From positions 1 to 64,000 of the forward strand of contig CAVVFG010000014.1 in NCBI GenBank assembly GCA_963747405.1: a stretch of DNA of 64,000 nucleotides, read 5' to 3'. The translations under genes were made by a program, and so were the position numbers. This document shows, piece by piece, positions 53,856 through 62,694 of the stretch. The stretch is from Fodinibacter sp963747405. Its GTDB lineage: Bacteria > Actinomycetota > Actinomycetes > Actinomycetales > Dermatophilaceae. The notes beneath the pieces were generated by a model that was not told where the DNA came from, did no database searches, and was given only the letters and a program-made list of their open reading frames with translations. Position 1 is the stretch's first letter; each line of letters starts with the position of its first letter.

Positions 53856-55313
53856 ATGAGCGACAAGGCCCCGAAGCGGATTCACGAGCGTGGCGGAATC
53901 GACGCAGAGCTCGAGGGGGCCGAGTACTTCGAGAAGCGACAGCTCGAAGGGGGCGTGGCCGGGTGGTTGCTCCTCGCCGGCCTCGGGGTCGCGTACGTCA
54001 TCTCCGGTGACTTCGCGGGCTGGAACTTCGGTCTGGGAGAAGGTGGTTGGGGAGGCCTGCTGATCGCCACGGGGGTCATGGCGATCATGTACCTCTTCAT
54101 GGTGCTCGGGCTGGCGGAGCTGTCCTCGACGATCTCCACCACCGGTGGCGGCTACGCGTTCGCTCGTCGGGCGATGGGTCCGTGGGGCGGCTTCCTCACC
54201 GGTACGGCGATCCTCATCGAGTACGCCATCGCCCCGGCCGCGATCGCGAACTTCATCGGCGCCTATGTGGAGTCGCTGACCGGCTTCAACGTCGGCTGGG
54301 TCGTGTTCCTGGTCTTCTACGCGGTGTTCGTCGGCCTGCACCTGTGGGGGGTCGGCGAGGCCCTCAAGCTGATGTTCGTCATCACCGCCATCGCCGTCGT
54401 GGCGCTCGTGGTCTTCGTCGGTGCCGCGATACCGAAGTTCGACATCTCCAACCTGACCGACATCGCGGCGACGGATGCGCTGGGAGCCAGCGCCTTCCTG
54501 CCGTTCGGCGTGGTCGGCATCTGGGCTGCACTGCCGTACGCGATCTGGTTCTTCCTCGCCGTGGAAGGCGTGCCGCTGGCCGCCGAGGAGTCGAAGAACC
54601 CGGCCAAGGACATGCCCAAGGGCATCATCGGCGCGATGCTGGCCCTGATCGTCTTCGCCTTCGCCATCCTGATCGTCGCCCCCGGCGCGGCCGGCGCGCA
54701 GTACCTCATGGAGTCCGGCAACCCGCTGGTCGAGGCGCTCGAGGCGCCCAAGGCGTGGGGTGGGCAGACCCTGGTCAGCCAGTTCATCAACCTGGTCGGC
54801 CTCCTGGGGCTGATCGCGAGCTTCTTCTCGATCATCTACGCGTACTCGCGCCAGACCTTCGCCCTGTCGCGCGCGGGCTACCTGCCGCGGGTGCTGTCCC
54901 TGACCGGGAGGCGCAAGACGCCGTACGTCGCGCTCATCGTGCCCGGCATCATCGGGTTCGTCATGGCCGTGCTCAACCAGGGCGACCTGCTCATCCTGGT
55001 GGCCGTCTTCGGCGCGACGATCTCCTACATCATGATGACGCTCTCCCACATCATCCTGCGGTACAAGGAGCCCGAGCTGGCCCGGCCGTACCGCACCCCG
55101 GGTGGCGTCGTCACCACCGGCATCGCCCTCGTGCTCGCCGTCGTCGCCCTGATCGCCGGCTTCCTCGTCGACCCGCGGGTGGTCACCATCACGGCCGTCG
55201 TCTACGCCGTCGCGATCGCCTACTTCGGCCTCTACAGCCGCCACCACATCGTGGCGTCGGCCCCGGAGGAGGAGTTCGCGTTGATCGAGTCCTCCGAGTC
55301 CGAACTGCACTGA
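53856..55313 (+). CDS. eat: Ethanolamine permease
   Basis: 485 aa APC-superfamily transporter bringing ethanolamine into the cell. The acidic N-terminus (IDAELEGAEYFEKRQLEGG) is characteristic. Twelve helices follow; helix 1 holds VISGDFAGWNFGL and helix 3 TTGGGYAFARRAMGPWGG, the substrate/Gly signature of amino-acid permeases. WFFLAVEGVPLAAEESKNP is the conserved helix-6 segment. ATG 53856 has AGGAG 8 nt upstream. First gene of the eut operon. The protein replaces EutH, the transporter of enteric eut operons. Confidence 0.9.
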   Translation: MSDKAPKRIHERGGIDAELEGAEYFEKRQLEGGVAGWLLLAGLGVAYVISGDFAGWNFGLGEGGWGGLLIATGVMAIMYLFMVLGLAELSSTISTTGGGYAFARRAMGPWGGFLTGTAILIEYAIAPAAIANFIGAYVESLTGFNVGWVVFLVFYAVFVGLHLWGVGEALKLMFVITAIAVVALVVFVGAAIPKFDISNLTDIAATDALGASAFLPFGVVGIWAALPYAIWFFLAVEGVPLAAEESKNPAKDMPKGIIGAMLALIVFAFAILIVAPGAAGAQYLMESGNPLVEALEAPKAWGGQTLVSQFINLVGLLGLIASFFSIIYAYSRQTFALSRAGYLPRVLSLTGRRKTPYVALIVPGIIGFVMAVLNQGDLLILVAVFGATISYIMMTLSHIILRYKEPELARPYRTPGGVVTTGIALVLAVVALIAGFLVDPRVVTITAVVYAVAIAYFGLYSRHHIVASAPEEEFALIESSESELH

Positions 55314-55314
55314 C

Positions 55315-55605
55315 ATGCGAATCGCGCGAGTCATCGGGTCGGCGGTCTCCACCGTGAAGGACCCGACCCTGGTGGGGCACAAGCTCCTCCTGGTCGCGGA
55401 GACCGACGTGCACAACGAGGTCACGGGTCCGGTCTTCGTCGCGGTCGACGTGGTCGGTGCTGGTTCGGGCGAGCTCGTGCTCGTCGCCGAGGGCAGCGCC
55501 GCGCGGCACAGCGTGACGACGACCGGGCAACCGGTGGACGCCGTCATCATGGGCATCCTGGACTCGCTGGAGGCGGACGGTACCGTCACCTTCAGGAAGA
55601 GCTGA
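55315..55605 (+). CDS. eutN: EutN/CcmL-family microcompartment vertex protein
   Basis: 96 aa. Pentameric BMC-P protein that caps shell corners. MRIARVIGSAVSTVKDPTLVGHKLLLV is the canonical opening, and FVAVDVVGAGSGELVLVAEGSAAR the second conserved strand pair. It starts one base after the eat stop, so it is translationally coupled. Confidence 0.92.
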   Translation: MRIARVIGSAVSTVKDPTLVGHKLLLVAETDVHNEVTGPVFVAVDVVGAGSGELVLVAEGSAARHSVTTTGQPVDAVIMGILDSLEADGTVTFRKS

Positions 55606-55613
55606 CGGCAACC

Positions 55614-57050
55614 GTGGCCGGGGTCCAGCGCGAGGTCCTGAGTGTCGGGATCGACGTGGGGACCACCACCACCCAGGTGGTGTTCTCCCGGCTGGTCCTG
55701 CACGACGTCGCGCGCCCCGGCCAGGTGCCGCGGATCCAGGTGGACGAGAAGTCCGTGGTGCACCGCGGGGAGGCACACCCCACCCCTCTCACCGCCCCCG
55801 ACGTCGTCGACGCGGAGGCGCTGGCCGCCCTGGTGAGTCACGAGTACGAGGTGGCCGGGGTCTCTCCCGGCAGCATCGAGACCGGGGCCGTCATCATCAC
55901 CGGCGAGACGGCACGCACCAGGAACGCCGACGCGATCCTGCGCGCGCTGTCCGCGAACGCCGGTGACTTCGTGGTGACGATCGCGGGCCCCAACGCCGAG
56001 GCCCAGATCGCGGGCCGCGGGTCGGGCGCGGCCCGCTGGTCCACCGACCACTACGAGCAGGTCACCAGCATCGACATCGGGGGCGGCACGTCCAACGCCG
56101 CCATCTTCAAGGTCGGTCGCCACCTGTGCTCCTCGGGGCTCGCCGTCGGTGGGCGGCAGGTCGAGATCGACGCCACGGGCACCGTGCTCCGGCTCCCGCC
56201 GCCCGGGCGGAGCATCGTCGAGGACCTCGGCCTGGGCCTGAAGGAGGGCAGGGTCGCCACGCTGGAGGAGCTGCGTGCCTTCTGCGACGTCATGGCCGAC
56301 CTCATCGTCGACCTCACCACCGGCCAGGAGGTGCGGGTGGGCCAGGGGCTCCAGCTGACCCCGCCCCTGACCGGCGCGGACGACTCCTCCTCGGTGTTCC
56401 TCACCGGCGGCATCGCAGCGTGCTACTACGACCGCCTGCCGGTCGCGACGATCGCCGAGGTGGCGCGCTACGGCGACGTGGGCCCGCTGCTGGCCGACTC
56501 GCTGCACCGCAACGACCGGCTCGGGCAGCTGAGCGTGCGCGAGCCCCCGGAGACGCTGCGCGCCACGGTGCTGGGGGCTGCCGGACAGACCGTCACGTTG
56601 AGTGGCTCGACCATCTGGGCCGACCGCGACCTCCTCCCGCTGCGCAACCTGCCGGTCCTGCGGCCGGCGCTGCCGGGCCGTGGCGGCGGCCCTCCGTTCG
56701 CGGCGTCGGTACGGGAGGCGATGGCGCGCTGGGACCTCGACGAGGACGCCGACGTGGCGGTCGTCGTGGACCTGCCCACGGAGATGGGCTACCCCGCCCT
56801 GCAGGCGGTGGCCGGCGAGATCGTGGCCTACCACGACGACAGGCACCGCGAGCGTCCGCTGGTGCTGGTCCTCCAGCAGGACTACGCCCAGGTCCTCGGT
56901 CAGACGATCCAGGGCATCCGGCCGGGAGTCCCGCTCCTGGTCATCGACCAGGTCGGCCTGGGCGAGGGCGATTTCATCGACATCGGGCTGCCCGTCCTGG
57001 ACGGCCGCGCGGTCCCGCTGTCCATCAAGACGCTGGTCTTCTATGACTGA
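55614..57050 (+). CDS. eutA: Ethanolamine ammonia-lyase reactivating factor
   Basis: 478 aa ASKHA-fold ATPase that exchanges damaged adenosylcobalamin bound to EutBC. Phosphate-1 loop LSVGIDVGTTTTQVVFSRL, phosphate-2 TSIDIGGGTSNAAIFKVG and adenosine motif VFLTGGIAACYY. GTG 55614 is 8 nt after eutN. Length equals enteric EutA (about 467 aa). It implies that the lyase uses B12, although no cobalamin gene is in view. Confidence 0.92.
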   Translation: MAGVQREVLSVGIDVGTTTTQVVFSRLVLHDVARPGQVPRIQVDEKSVVHRGEAHPTPLTAPDVVDAEALAALVSHEYEVAGVSPGSIETGAVIITGETARTRNADAILRALSANAGDFVVTIAGPNAEAQIAGRGSGAARWSTDHYEQVTSIDIGGGTSNAAIFKVGRHLCSSGLAVGGRQVEIDATGTVLRLPPPGRSIVEDLGLGLKEGRVATLEELRAFCDVMADLIVDLTTGQEVRVGQGLQLTPPLTGADDSSSVFLTGGIAACYYDRLPVATIAEVARYGDVGPLLADSLHRNDRLGQLSVREPPETLRATVLGAAGQTVTLSGSTIWADRDLLPLRNLPVLRPALPGRGGGPPFAASVREAMARWDLDEDADVAVVVDLPTEMGYPALQAVAGEIVAYHDDRHRERPLVLVLQQDYAQVLGQTIQGIRPGVPLLVIDQVGLGEGDFIDIGLPVLDGRAVPLSIKTLVFYD

Positions 57051-57080
57051 GCCGGCCGTCCTCCCAAGGAGCGCATGCCC

Positions 57081-58448
57081 ATGCAGCTAGCCGCGACGCT
57101 CTTCGGCACCCGCTACCAGTTCCGTGACATCAAGGAGCTGCTGGCGAAGTCGAACGAGGAGAAGTCCGGGGACCAGCTCGCCGGAGTCGCCGCCGAGAGC
57201 GCGGCGGAGCGGATGGCCGCCAGGTTCGTCCTCGCCGAGGTCACGATGGAGACCCTGCGCGCCAACCCGGCCGTGCCCTACGAGGACGACGAGGTCACCC
57301 GGGTCATCGACGACGCCGTCAACGAGAGCGTCTACGCGGAGATCAGGGGGATGCAGGTCGGCGAGCTGCGTGAGTGGCTGCTGGCCGACACGACGACCGA
57401 GGCGATGATCAAGCGGTTGAGCAACGGCCTCACGGCGGAGATGGTCGCCGCGGTCACCAAGCTGATGTCCAACATGGACCTGATGCTCGCGGCGAGCAAG
57501 ATCAAGGTGGTCAAGCACGCCAACAACACCATCGGGCTGCGGGGCACGCTCGGGTCCCGCTGCCAGCCCAACAACCAGACCGACTCGGTCGAGGGGATCA
57601 GGGCCGCGGTCTACGAGGGCCTGAGCTTCGGGTCGGGCGACAGCGTGATCGGCATCAACCCCTCGGACGACTCGCTGGGCAGTGTCTCGCGGCTGCTGGA
57701 GATGACCCACGAGATCATCACCCGCTGGGAGATCCCCACCCAGAACTGCCTGCTGGCGCACGTCTCGACACAGATGGAGGCCATGCGCACGGGCGCGCCG
57801 GTGGGCCTGGTCTTCCAGAGCCTGGCCGGGTCGCAGAAGGGCAACGACTCGTTCGGCATCAGTGTCGCCATGCTCGACGAGGCCAACGCCCTCGCCAAGC
57901 GATACTCCGTCGTCACCGGCCCCAACTACATGTACTTCGAGACCGGTCAGGGCTCGGAGCTCTCGGCGGACGCGCACCACGGTGCCGACCAGGTCGTCAT
58001 GGAGGCCCGGTGCTACGGCCTCGCCAAGCGCTACGACCCCTTCCAGCTCAACACGGTGGTCGGGTTCATTGGACCGGAGTACCTCTACGACTCGACGCAG
58101 ATCACCCGGGCCGGGCTCGAGGACCACTTCATGGGCAAGCTCACCGGCATCTCGATGGGCGCCGACGTCTGCTACACCAACCACGCGCGCTCGACCCAGA
58201 ACGAGCTCGAGAACCTCGCCGTGCTCCTCGGGGCCGCGGGGGTCAACTACATCATGGGCATCCCGATGGGCGACGACTCCATGCTCAGCTACCAGAGCTC
58301 GAGCTACCACGACGCACCCAGCCTGCGGCAGCTGCTGGGGCTGCGACCCCTTCCGGAGTTCGAGGCCTGGATGCAGGACCTCGGGCTGATGCGAGACGGC
58401 CGACTGACCGAGAAGGCGGGCGACGCCTCCTTCTTCCTGAGCAGGTGA
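57081..58448 (+). CDS. eutB: Ethanolamine ammonia-lyase large subunit
   Basis: 455 aa TIM-barrel subunit of the adenosylcobalamin enzyme that turns ethanolamine into acetaldehyde and ammonia. The N-terminus MQLAATLFGTRYQFRDIKEL parallels enteric EutB (MKLKTTLFG...), so ATG 57081 is chosen; it has AAGGAG 9 nt upstream, whereas ATG 57075 would be too close. Active-site blocks: YEGLSFGSGDSVIGINPSDD, QNCLLAHVSTQMEAM, YFETGQGSELSAD, GADQVVMEARCYGLA (substrate Glu), FIGPEYLYD and LTGISMGADVCYTNHA. Highly conserved. Confidence 0.97.
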   Translation: MQLAATLFGTRYQFRDIKELLAKSNEEKSGDQLAGVAAESAAERMAARFVLAEVTMETLRANPAVPYEDDEVTRVIDDAVNESVYAEIRGMQVGELREWLLADTTTEAMIKRLSNGLTAEMVAAVTKLMSNMDLMLAASKIKVVKHANNTIGLRGTLGSRCQPNNQTDSVEGIRAAVYEGLSFGSGDSVIGINPSDDSLGSVSRLLEMTHEIITRWEIPTQNCLLAHVSTQMEAMRTGAPVGLVFQSLAGSQKGNDSFGISVAMLDEANALAKRYSVVTGPNYMYFETGQGSELSADAHHGADQVVMEARCYGLAKRYDPFQLNTVVGFIGPEYLYDSTQITRAGLEDHFMGKLTGISMGADVCYTNHARSTQNELENLAVLLGAAGVNYIMGIPMGDDSMLSYQSSSYHDAPSLRQLLGLRPLPEFEAWMQDLGLMRDGRLTEKAGDASFFLSR

Positions 58449-58458
58449 GGAGCACCGG

Positions 58459-59478
58459 ATGAGCGCGATGTCGACCCAGGAGCTCCGCAGCATCGTCACG
58501 GAGGTGCTCGCCGAGCTGGCCGGGGCACCGGGTGGCGAGGCGCCCACCGCTGCCGCGGGCCCGGCAGCGCTCGTCCCGTCCCCGGACGTGGCTGCCCCGG
58601 GGACCACGGCGCCCCCGGCGCCCCCGGCGCCCCCGGCGCAGTCGCCGCGCACGAGCGGTGGCGGTGGCGGTGGCGGTGGCGGTGGCGGGGTGGGCATCGA
58701 GGTGTCCGACCCCACTGTCCCCGAGGAGCGTCGCCGGATCGGCGTCCGGGACGCCGCGAACCCCAGCGGGCTGGTGAACCTCGCCGCCTCGACGTCGGCT
58801 CGTCTCGCCGTCGGTCGGGCCGGCCCCCGCCCGCCCACCAGGAGCGTGCTGCTGTTCGGCGCCGACCACGCGGTGACGCAGGACGCGATCTTCGGCGACG
58901 TGCCCACCACCCTGCTCGACCAGTTCGGGCTCTTCACGGTGCAGACGAAGGTCACCACCCAGGACGAGTTCCTGCTGCGCCCCGACCTCGGCCGCGAGCT
59001 CGACGACGACTCCAAGCGCCTGGTCGCGGAGAAGTGCGTGAAGAAGCCGCAGGTCCAGGTCGTGGTCGGTGACGGACTGTCCGCCGCCGCGGTCACCAAC
59101 AACCTCCCGCAGATCTACCCCGTGCTCGAGCAGGGCCTGCGCGACGCCGGCCTGAGCGTCGGGACGCCGTTCTTCGTGCGGTACTGCCGGGTCGGCGTCA
59201 TCAACGACGTGAACGACATCGTCCAGGCCGACGTCGTGCTGCTGCTCATCGGGGAGCGGCCCGGCCTCGGCGTCGCCGACGCGATGAGCGTCTACTCCGG
59301 GTGGCGTCCCACCGCCGGCAAGACCGACGCGCACCGCGACGTCATCTGCATGATCACGCAGAACGGCGGCACCAACCCGCTGGAGGCAGGGGCCTTCGTC
59401 GTCGAGCACGTCAAGAACGTCATGAAGCACCAGGCCAGCGGCGTCGAACTGCGCCTCCTGGAGAGCGGGAGCCGATGA
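58459..59478 (+). CDS. eutC: Ethanolamine ammonia-lyase small subunit
   Basis: 339 aa, B12-binding partner of EutB. Residues 1-20 (MSAMSTQELRSIVTEVLAEL) form an amphipathic helix like the known targeting helix of enteric EutC. Residues 25-75 are a Pro/Ala run followed by eleven glycines, a flexible linker. The core starts near TVPEERRRIGVRDAANPSGL; FGADHAVTQDAIF and FVRYCRVGVINDVNDIV are conserved, and ICMITQNGGTNPLEAGA closes the cobalamin site. GAGGAG lies about 7 nt before ATG 58459. Confidence 0.95.
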   Translation: MSAMSTQELRSIVTEVLAELAGAPGGEAPTAAAGPAALVPSPDVAAPGTTAPPAPPAPPAQSPRTSGGGGGGGGGGGVGIEVSDPTVPEERRRIGVRDAANPSGLVNLAASTSARLAVGRAGPRPPTRSVLLFGADHAVTQDAIFGDVPTTLLDQFGLFTVQTKVTTQDEFLLRPDLGRELDDDSKRLVAEKCVKKPQVQVVVGDGLSAAAVTNNLPQIYPVLEQGLRDAGLSVGTPFFVRYCRVGVINDVNDIVQADVVLLLIGERPGLGVADAMSVYSGWRPTAGKTDAHRDVICMITQNGGTNPLEAGAFVVEHVKNVMKHQASGVELRLLESGSR

Positions 59479-60134
59479 TGGCCGTCCTCGACCCGATCAA
59501 GCCCACGATCCTCGCCACGAGGCTGATCCCCAACGTCGACCGGGCCCTGGCGGCCAGGCTCGAGCTGAGGGACGACCAGCGCAGCCTGGCGCTCGTCACC
59601 TGCGACATCGACGACAGCCTCTACGTCTCCCTCGACGAGGCGACGAAGATGGCCGACGTCGAGGTCGTCTACGCGCACAGCTTCTACGCCGGGTCCGCCC
59701 ACGCGTCGGGGCCGCTCTCCGGTGAGGTCATCGGCATCCTCGCGGCGCCGTCCCCGGCCGAGGCCCGGGCCGGCCTGGCGGCGTGCGTCGACTACGCCGA
59801 GCAGCAGGCATGGTTCCAGGCCGCGGACGACGCGGGCGACCTCGCCTTCTTCGCCCACCCGATCAGCCGCACCGGCCGCTACCTGAGCAAGGAGGCCGAC
59901 ATCCCCGAGGGAACCCCCATGGCCTACCTCATCGCCCCTCCGCTGGAAGCGACCTACGCTCTCGACGCCGCGCTCAAGGCCGCCGACGTGGAGCTGAAGG
60001 TCTGGTTCCCCCCGCCGTCCGAGACCAACTTCTCCGGAGGCTTCCTCATCGGTACCCAGAGCGCCGTGGTCGCTGCGTGCGCCGCGTTCCGGGACGGCGT
60101 CGTCGAGGTTGCGGCGCAGCCGCGGGAGGTGTGA
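59475..60134 (+). CDS. eutL: EutL-type tandem-BMC shell protein
   Basis: 219 aa trimeric BMC-T protein of the shell facet, with a central pore that may open and close. Two BMC domains in tandem: ILATRLIPNVDRALAARLEL with LVTCDIDDSLYVSLDEATKMA, and MAYLIAPPLEATYALDAALKAADVEL with NFSGGFLIGTQSAVVAAC. ATG 59475 overlaps the eutC stop; ATG 59478 is the alternative. Stop overlaps the eutE start (TGATG). Confidence 0.92.
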   Translation: MMAVLDPIKPTILATRLIPNVDRALAARLELRDDQRSLALVTCDIDDSLYVSLDEATKMADVEVVYAHSFYAGSAHASGPLSGEVIGILAAPSPAEARAGLAACVDYAEQQAWFQAADDAGDLAFFAHPISRTGRYLSKEADIPEGTPMAYLIAPPLEATYALDAALKAADVELKVWFPPPSETNFSGGFLIGTQSAVVAACAAFRDGVVEVAAQPREV

Positions 60135-61678
60135 TGGCCCACGACGAGCTCGACAGCGACCTCAGGTCGATCCAGGAGGCCCGCCGCCTCGCGGTCGCCG
60201 CCCGAGCCGCCCAACGGGAGTTCTCACACGCGACCCAGGCCGAGGTGGACCGGATCTGTGCGGCGATGGCCGACGCCGTGTTCCGGGACGCGGCCCGGCT
60301 CGGGCAGCTGGCGACCGACGAGACCGGCTACGGCGTCGCGGCGCACAAGCGGATCAAGGTGGAGTTCGCCTCCCGGACGGTGTGGGAGTCCATCCGCGAC
60401 ATCCCCACGGTGGGCGTGCTGCGCCGCGACGAGGCGACAGGGGTCGTGGAGATCGGCTGGCCGGTGGGCGTGGTCGTCGGCCTGTGCCCGTCGACCAACC
60501 CGAACTCGACCGCCGTCTACAAGGTGCTGATCTCGGTGAAGGCCCGCAACGCGTGCATCATCGCGCCCCACCCGTCGGCCAAGGCTTGCACCTACGAGGC
60601 CGTGCGGCTGATGATCGAGGCGGGTGAGCGGGCCGGCATGCCGCCAGGCCTGGTCGGCTGCATGCGCGAGGTCAGCCTCCCCGGCTCGCAGGAGCTGATG
60701 CGCCACTACGCGACCTCGATGATCCTCGCCACGGGGGGCACCCCGATGGTGCGAGCGGCGCACAGCATGGGCAAGCCCGCTCTGGGAGTGGGGCCCGGCA
60801 ACGTGCCGGTCTACGTCGACCGCAGCGCCGACGTGCCGGCGGCGGCCAGCGCGATCGTCAACAGCAAGGCATTCGACTGCTCCACGATCTGCGCCACCGA
60901 GCAGGCGGTGGTGGTCGACGCCCCGGTCTCGGCGCAGCTGCGCGCCGAGATGGAGCGGCTCGGGGCCCACTTCGTCACCGAGGCCCAGAAGGCGGCGCTC
61001 GAGCGGACCGTCTTCAACCCCGGCGGTGGCATGAACCCCGCGGCGGTGGGCCGGACCCCCCAGGCGCTGGCGGCGCTGGCGGGCATCGAGGTGCCGGCCC
61101 GTGCACGGATCCTGGTGGCCGAGCTGAGCGGCGTGGGTCGCGAGGAGCCGCTGAGTGCCGAGAAGCTCACCACGGTGCTCGGCTGGTACGTCCAGGACGG
61201 CTGGCGCGCGGGCTGCGAGCGCTCGATCGAGCTGCTCCGCTTCGGTGGCGACGGGCACTCGCTGGTCATCCACGCGACCGACGACGACGTGATCATGGCC
61301 TTCGGGCTGGAGAAGCCGGCCTTCCGGATCCTCGTCAACACGTGGGGCACGCTGGGGGCGATCGGCGCCACCACTGGTGTGATGCCCGCGATGACCCTGG
61401 CCCCGGGCGGCATCGGCGGCGCCGTGGTGAGCGACAACATCACCGTCACCCACCTGCTCAACGTCAAACGGCTCGCGTTCGCCACCTCCGAGCCGCCCGC
61501 GGCGGCCTATGAGCACGCCCCCGACGTCCGCGGGGCCCCCCGGCACGACGGCCTGCCGACCGACGGCCCGGCACCGACGGCCCGGGCGGCCCGGGCCCCC
61601 GACCCGTCACCGGCGGGTGAGGACCAGGTGGGCCGCATCGTCCGGCAGGTGCTCAGCGAGCTGGGAGGTGGCCCATGA
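60134..61678 (+). CDS. eutE: CoA-acylating acetaldehyde dehydrogenase with a C-terminal encapsulation helix
   Basis: 514 aa; oxidises acetaldehyde to acetyl-CoA with NAD. GLCPSTNPNSTAVYKVLISVKARN and LGVGPGNVPVYVDRSAD are cofactor segments, SKAFDCSTICATEQAVVVD has the catalytic Cys, and EVPARARILVAELSGVG and VNTWGTLGAIGATTG are conserved. Enteric EutE starts with a targeting helix; here the N-terminus goes straight into the dehydrogenase (DLRSIQEARRLAVAARAAQ). Instead a Pro/Ala linker follows VKRLAFATSEPPAAA and ends in DQVGRIVRQVLSELGGGP, an amphipathic helix of encapsulation-peptide type. The ATG overlaps the eutL stop. Confidence 0.94.
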   Translation: MAHDELDSDLRSIQEARRLAVAARAAQREFSHATQAEVDRICAAMADAVFRDAARLGQLATDETGYGVAAHKRIKVEFASRTVWESIRDIPTVGVLRRDEATGVVEIGWPVGVVVGLCPSTNPNSTAVYKVLISVKARNACIIAPHPSAKACTYEAVRLMIEAGERAGMPPGLVGCMREVSLPGSQELMRHYATSMILATGGTPMVRAAHSMGKPALGVGPGNVPVYVDRSADVPAAASAIVNSKAFDCSTICATEQAVVVDAPVSAQLRAEMERLGAHFVTEAQKAALERTVFNPGGGMNPAAVGRTPQALAALAGIEVPARARILVAELSGVGREEPLSAEKLTTVLGWYVQDGWRAGCERSIELLRFGGDGHSLVIHATDDDVIMAFGLEKPAFRILVNTWGTLGAIGATTGVMPAMTLAPGGIGGAVVSDNITVTHLLNVKRLAFATSEPPAAAYEHAPDVRGAPRHDGLPTDGPAPTARAARAPDPSPAGEDQVGRIVRQVLSELGGGP

Positions 61679-61802
61679 GGTGCCGCCGCGGCATCCGGGG
61701 GCCGGCACCGCCGGCCCGCGCCCAGCCGCCACCCGCGACCAGACCGCCCCCCGCACACCGACTCCGCACCACCCCGCAGCACCACAGTGAGAGGACACTC
61801 CA

Positions 61803-62117
61803 GTGACAAACCCCCAGATGATCGCCCTCGGCATGATCGAGACCCGTGGACTGGTCGGCTCGATCGAGGCCGCCGACGCCATGGTGAAGGCGGCGAACGT
61901 GACCCTGATCGGCAAGGAGCAGATCGGTGGTGGCTACGTGACCGTGATGGTGCGTGGCGACGTCGGAGCCGTCAAGGCAGCAACCGACGCCGGTGCCGCG
62001 GCCGCCCAGCGCGTCGGTGACCTGGTCAGCGTCCACGTCATCCCCCGCCCCCACGGCGACGTCGAGTTCATCCTGCCCTCGCAGAACCCGGGAGCGTCGC
62101 AGCCTGAGGGCAAGTGA
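61803..62117 (+). CDS. eutM: EutM-type single-domain BMC shell protein (BMC-H)
   Basis: 104 aa hexamer-forming protein that tiles the shell. ALGMIETRGLVGSIEAADAMVKAANV and VTLIGKEQIGGGYVTVMVRGDVGAVKAATDAG are the full BMC signature, and VISVH-like SVHVIPRPH follows. The pore loop carries GGG. Start GTG 61803 with GAGAGGACA upstream. A 124-nt gap precedes it; that gap is Pro-codon-like GC-rich DNA without a gene. The only BMC-H gene in the window. Confidence 0.94.
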   Translation: MTNPQMIALGMIETRGLVGSIEAADAMVKAANVTLIGKEQIGGGYVTVMVRGDVGAVKAATDAGAAAAQRVGDLVSVHVIPRPHGDVEFILPSQNPGASQPEGK

Positions 62118-62151
62118 GCCACCGGACCACGACAAGGGGTAGGGCGCTGCC

Positions 62152-62694
62152 GTGAGCCGAAGGGTCCACACCGCCGCCGACGTGCTCGGGCTCGCCCGCA
62201 CGGGCAGTACCGAGCTCGTCGTCGCGCCCGGGGACGTGCTCACCCCGCTGGCTCGAGACGTGGCCGCCGAGCGGGGGGTGCGGATCACCACCCGGGTCCC
62301 GGGGCCGGACAGCCTCGAGCCGGCGCCGATCGGCCGGCCGGCTCCGCTGCGGCACGTGCCCGGTGTGAACGTGATGCCGCTCGACCCGTTCCCGGTCGAC
62401 GTGCATCGGCCCGAGATGGACGTGCGCCTGTCCGACGTCGTGACCGCCAGGCACGGGCTGCCCATCGCGGCCGGGGTGATGAGCCTGCGAGCCGGCTCCT
62501 TCCCGTGGACCCTGGACTACGACGAGGTGGAGTACGTCATCGAGGGAGAGCTGCACATCACGACCGCCGAGCAGGTTGCGGTCGGGCGCCCCGGGGACGT
62601 CATCGCGGTCCCCAAGGGATCGTCGATCACCTTCGGCACACCGTCGTGGGCGAAGTTCCTCTACGTCACCTACCCGGCCGACTGGAGCGCCTGA
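62152..62694 (+). CDS. eutQ: EutQ-like cupin protein
   Basis: 180 aa. The C-terminal 110 residues are the EutQ cupin: VRLSDVVTARHGLPIAAGVMSL, FPWTLDYDEVEYVIEGELHI and GDVIAVPKGSSITFGTPSWA. The N-terminal segment (DVLGLARTGSTELVVAPGDVLTPLARD) resembles the start of EutQ but is about 50 residues shorter than the enteric protein. In Salmonella EutQ has been reported to have acetate-kinase activity and to help assembly; whether this short form does is open. The stop overlaps eutJ. Confidence 0.85.
   Translation: MSRRVHTAADVLGLARTGSTELVVAPGDVLTPLARDVAAERGVRITTRVPGPDSLEPAPIGRPAPLRHVPGVNVMPLDPFPVDVHRPEMDVRLSDVVTARHGLPIAAGVMSLRAGSFPWTLDYDEVEYVIEGELHITTAEQVAVGRPGDVIAVPKGSSITFGTPSWAKFLYVTYPADWSA

Noticed and set aside
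53826..56846. 1006-codon minus-strand frame opposite eat, eutN and eutA
   Set aside because: Mirror frame of three strongly supported genes; no motif and a typical shadow composition.
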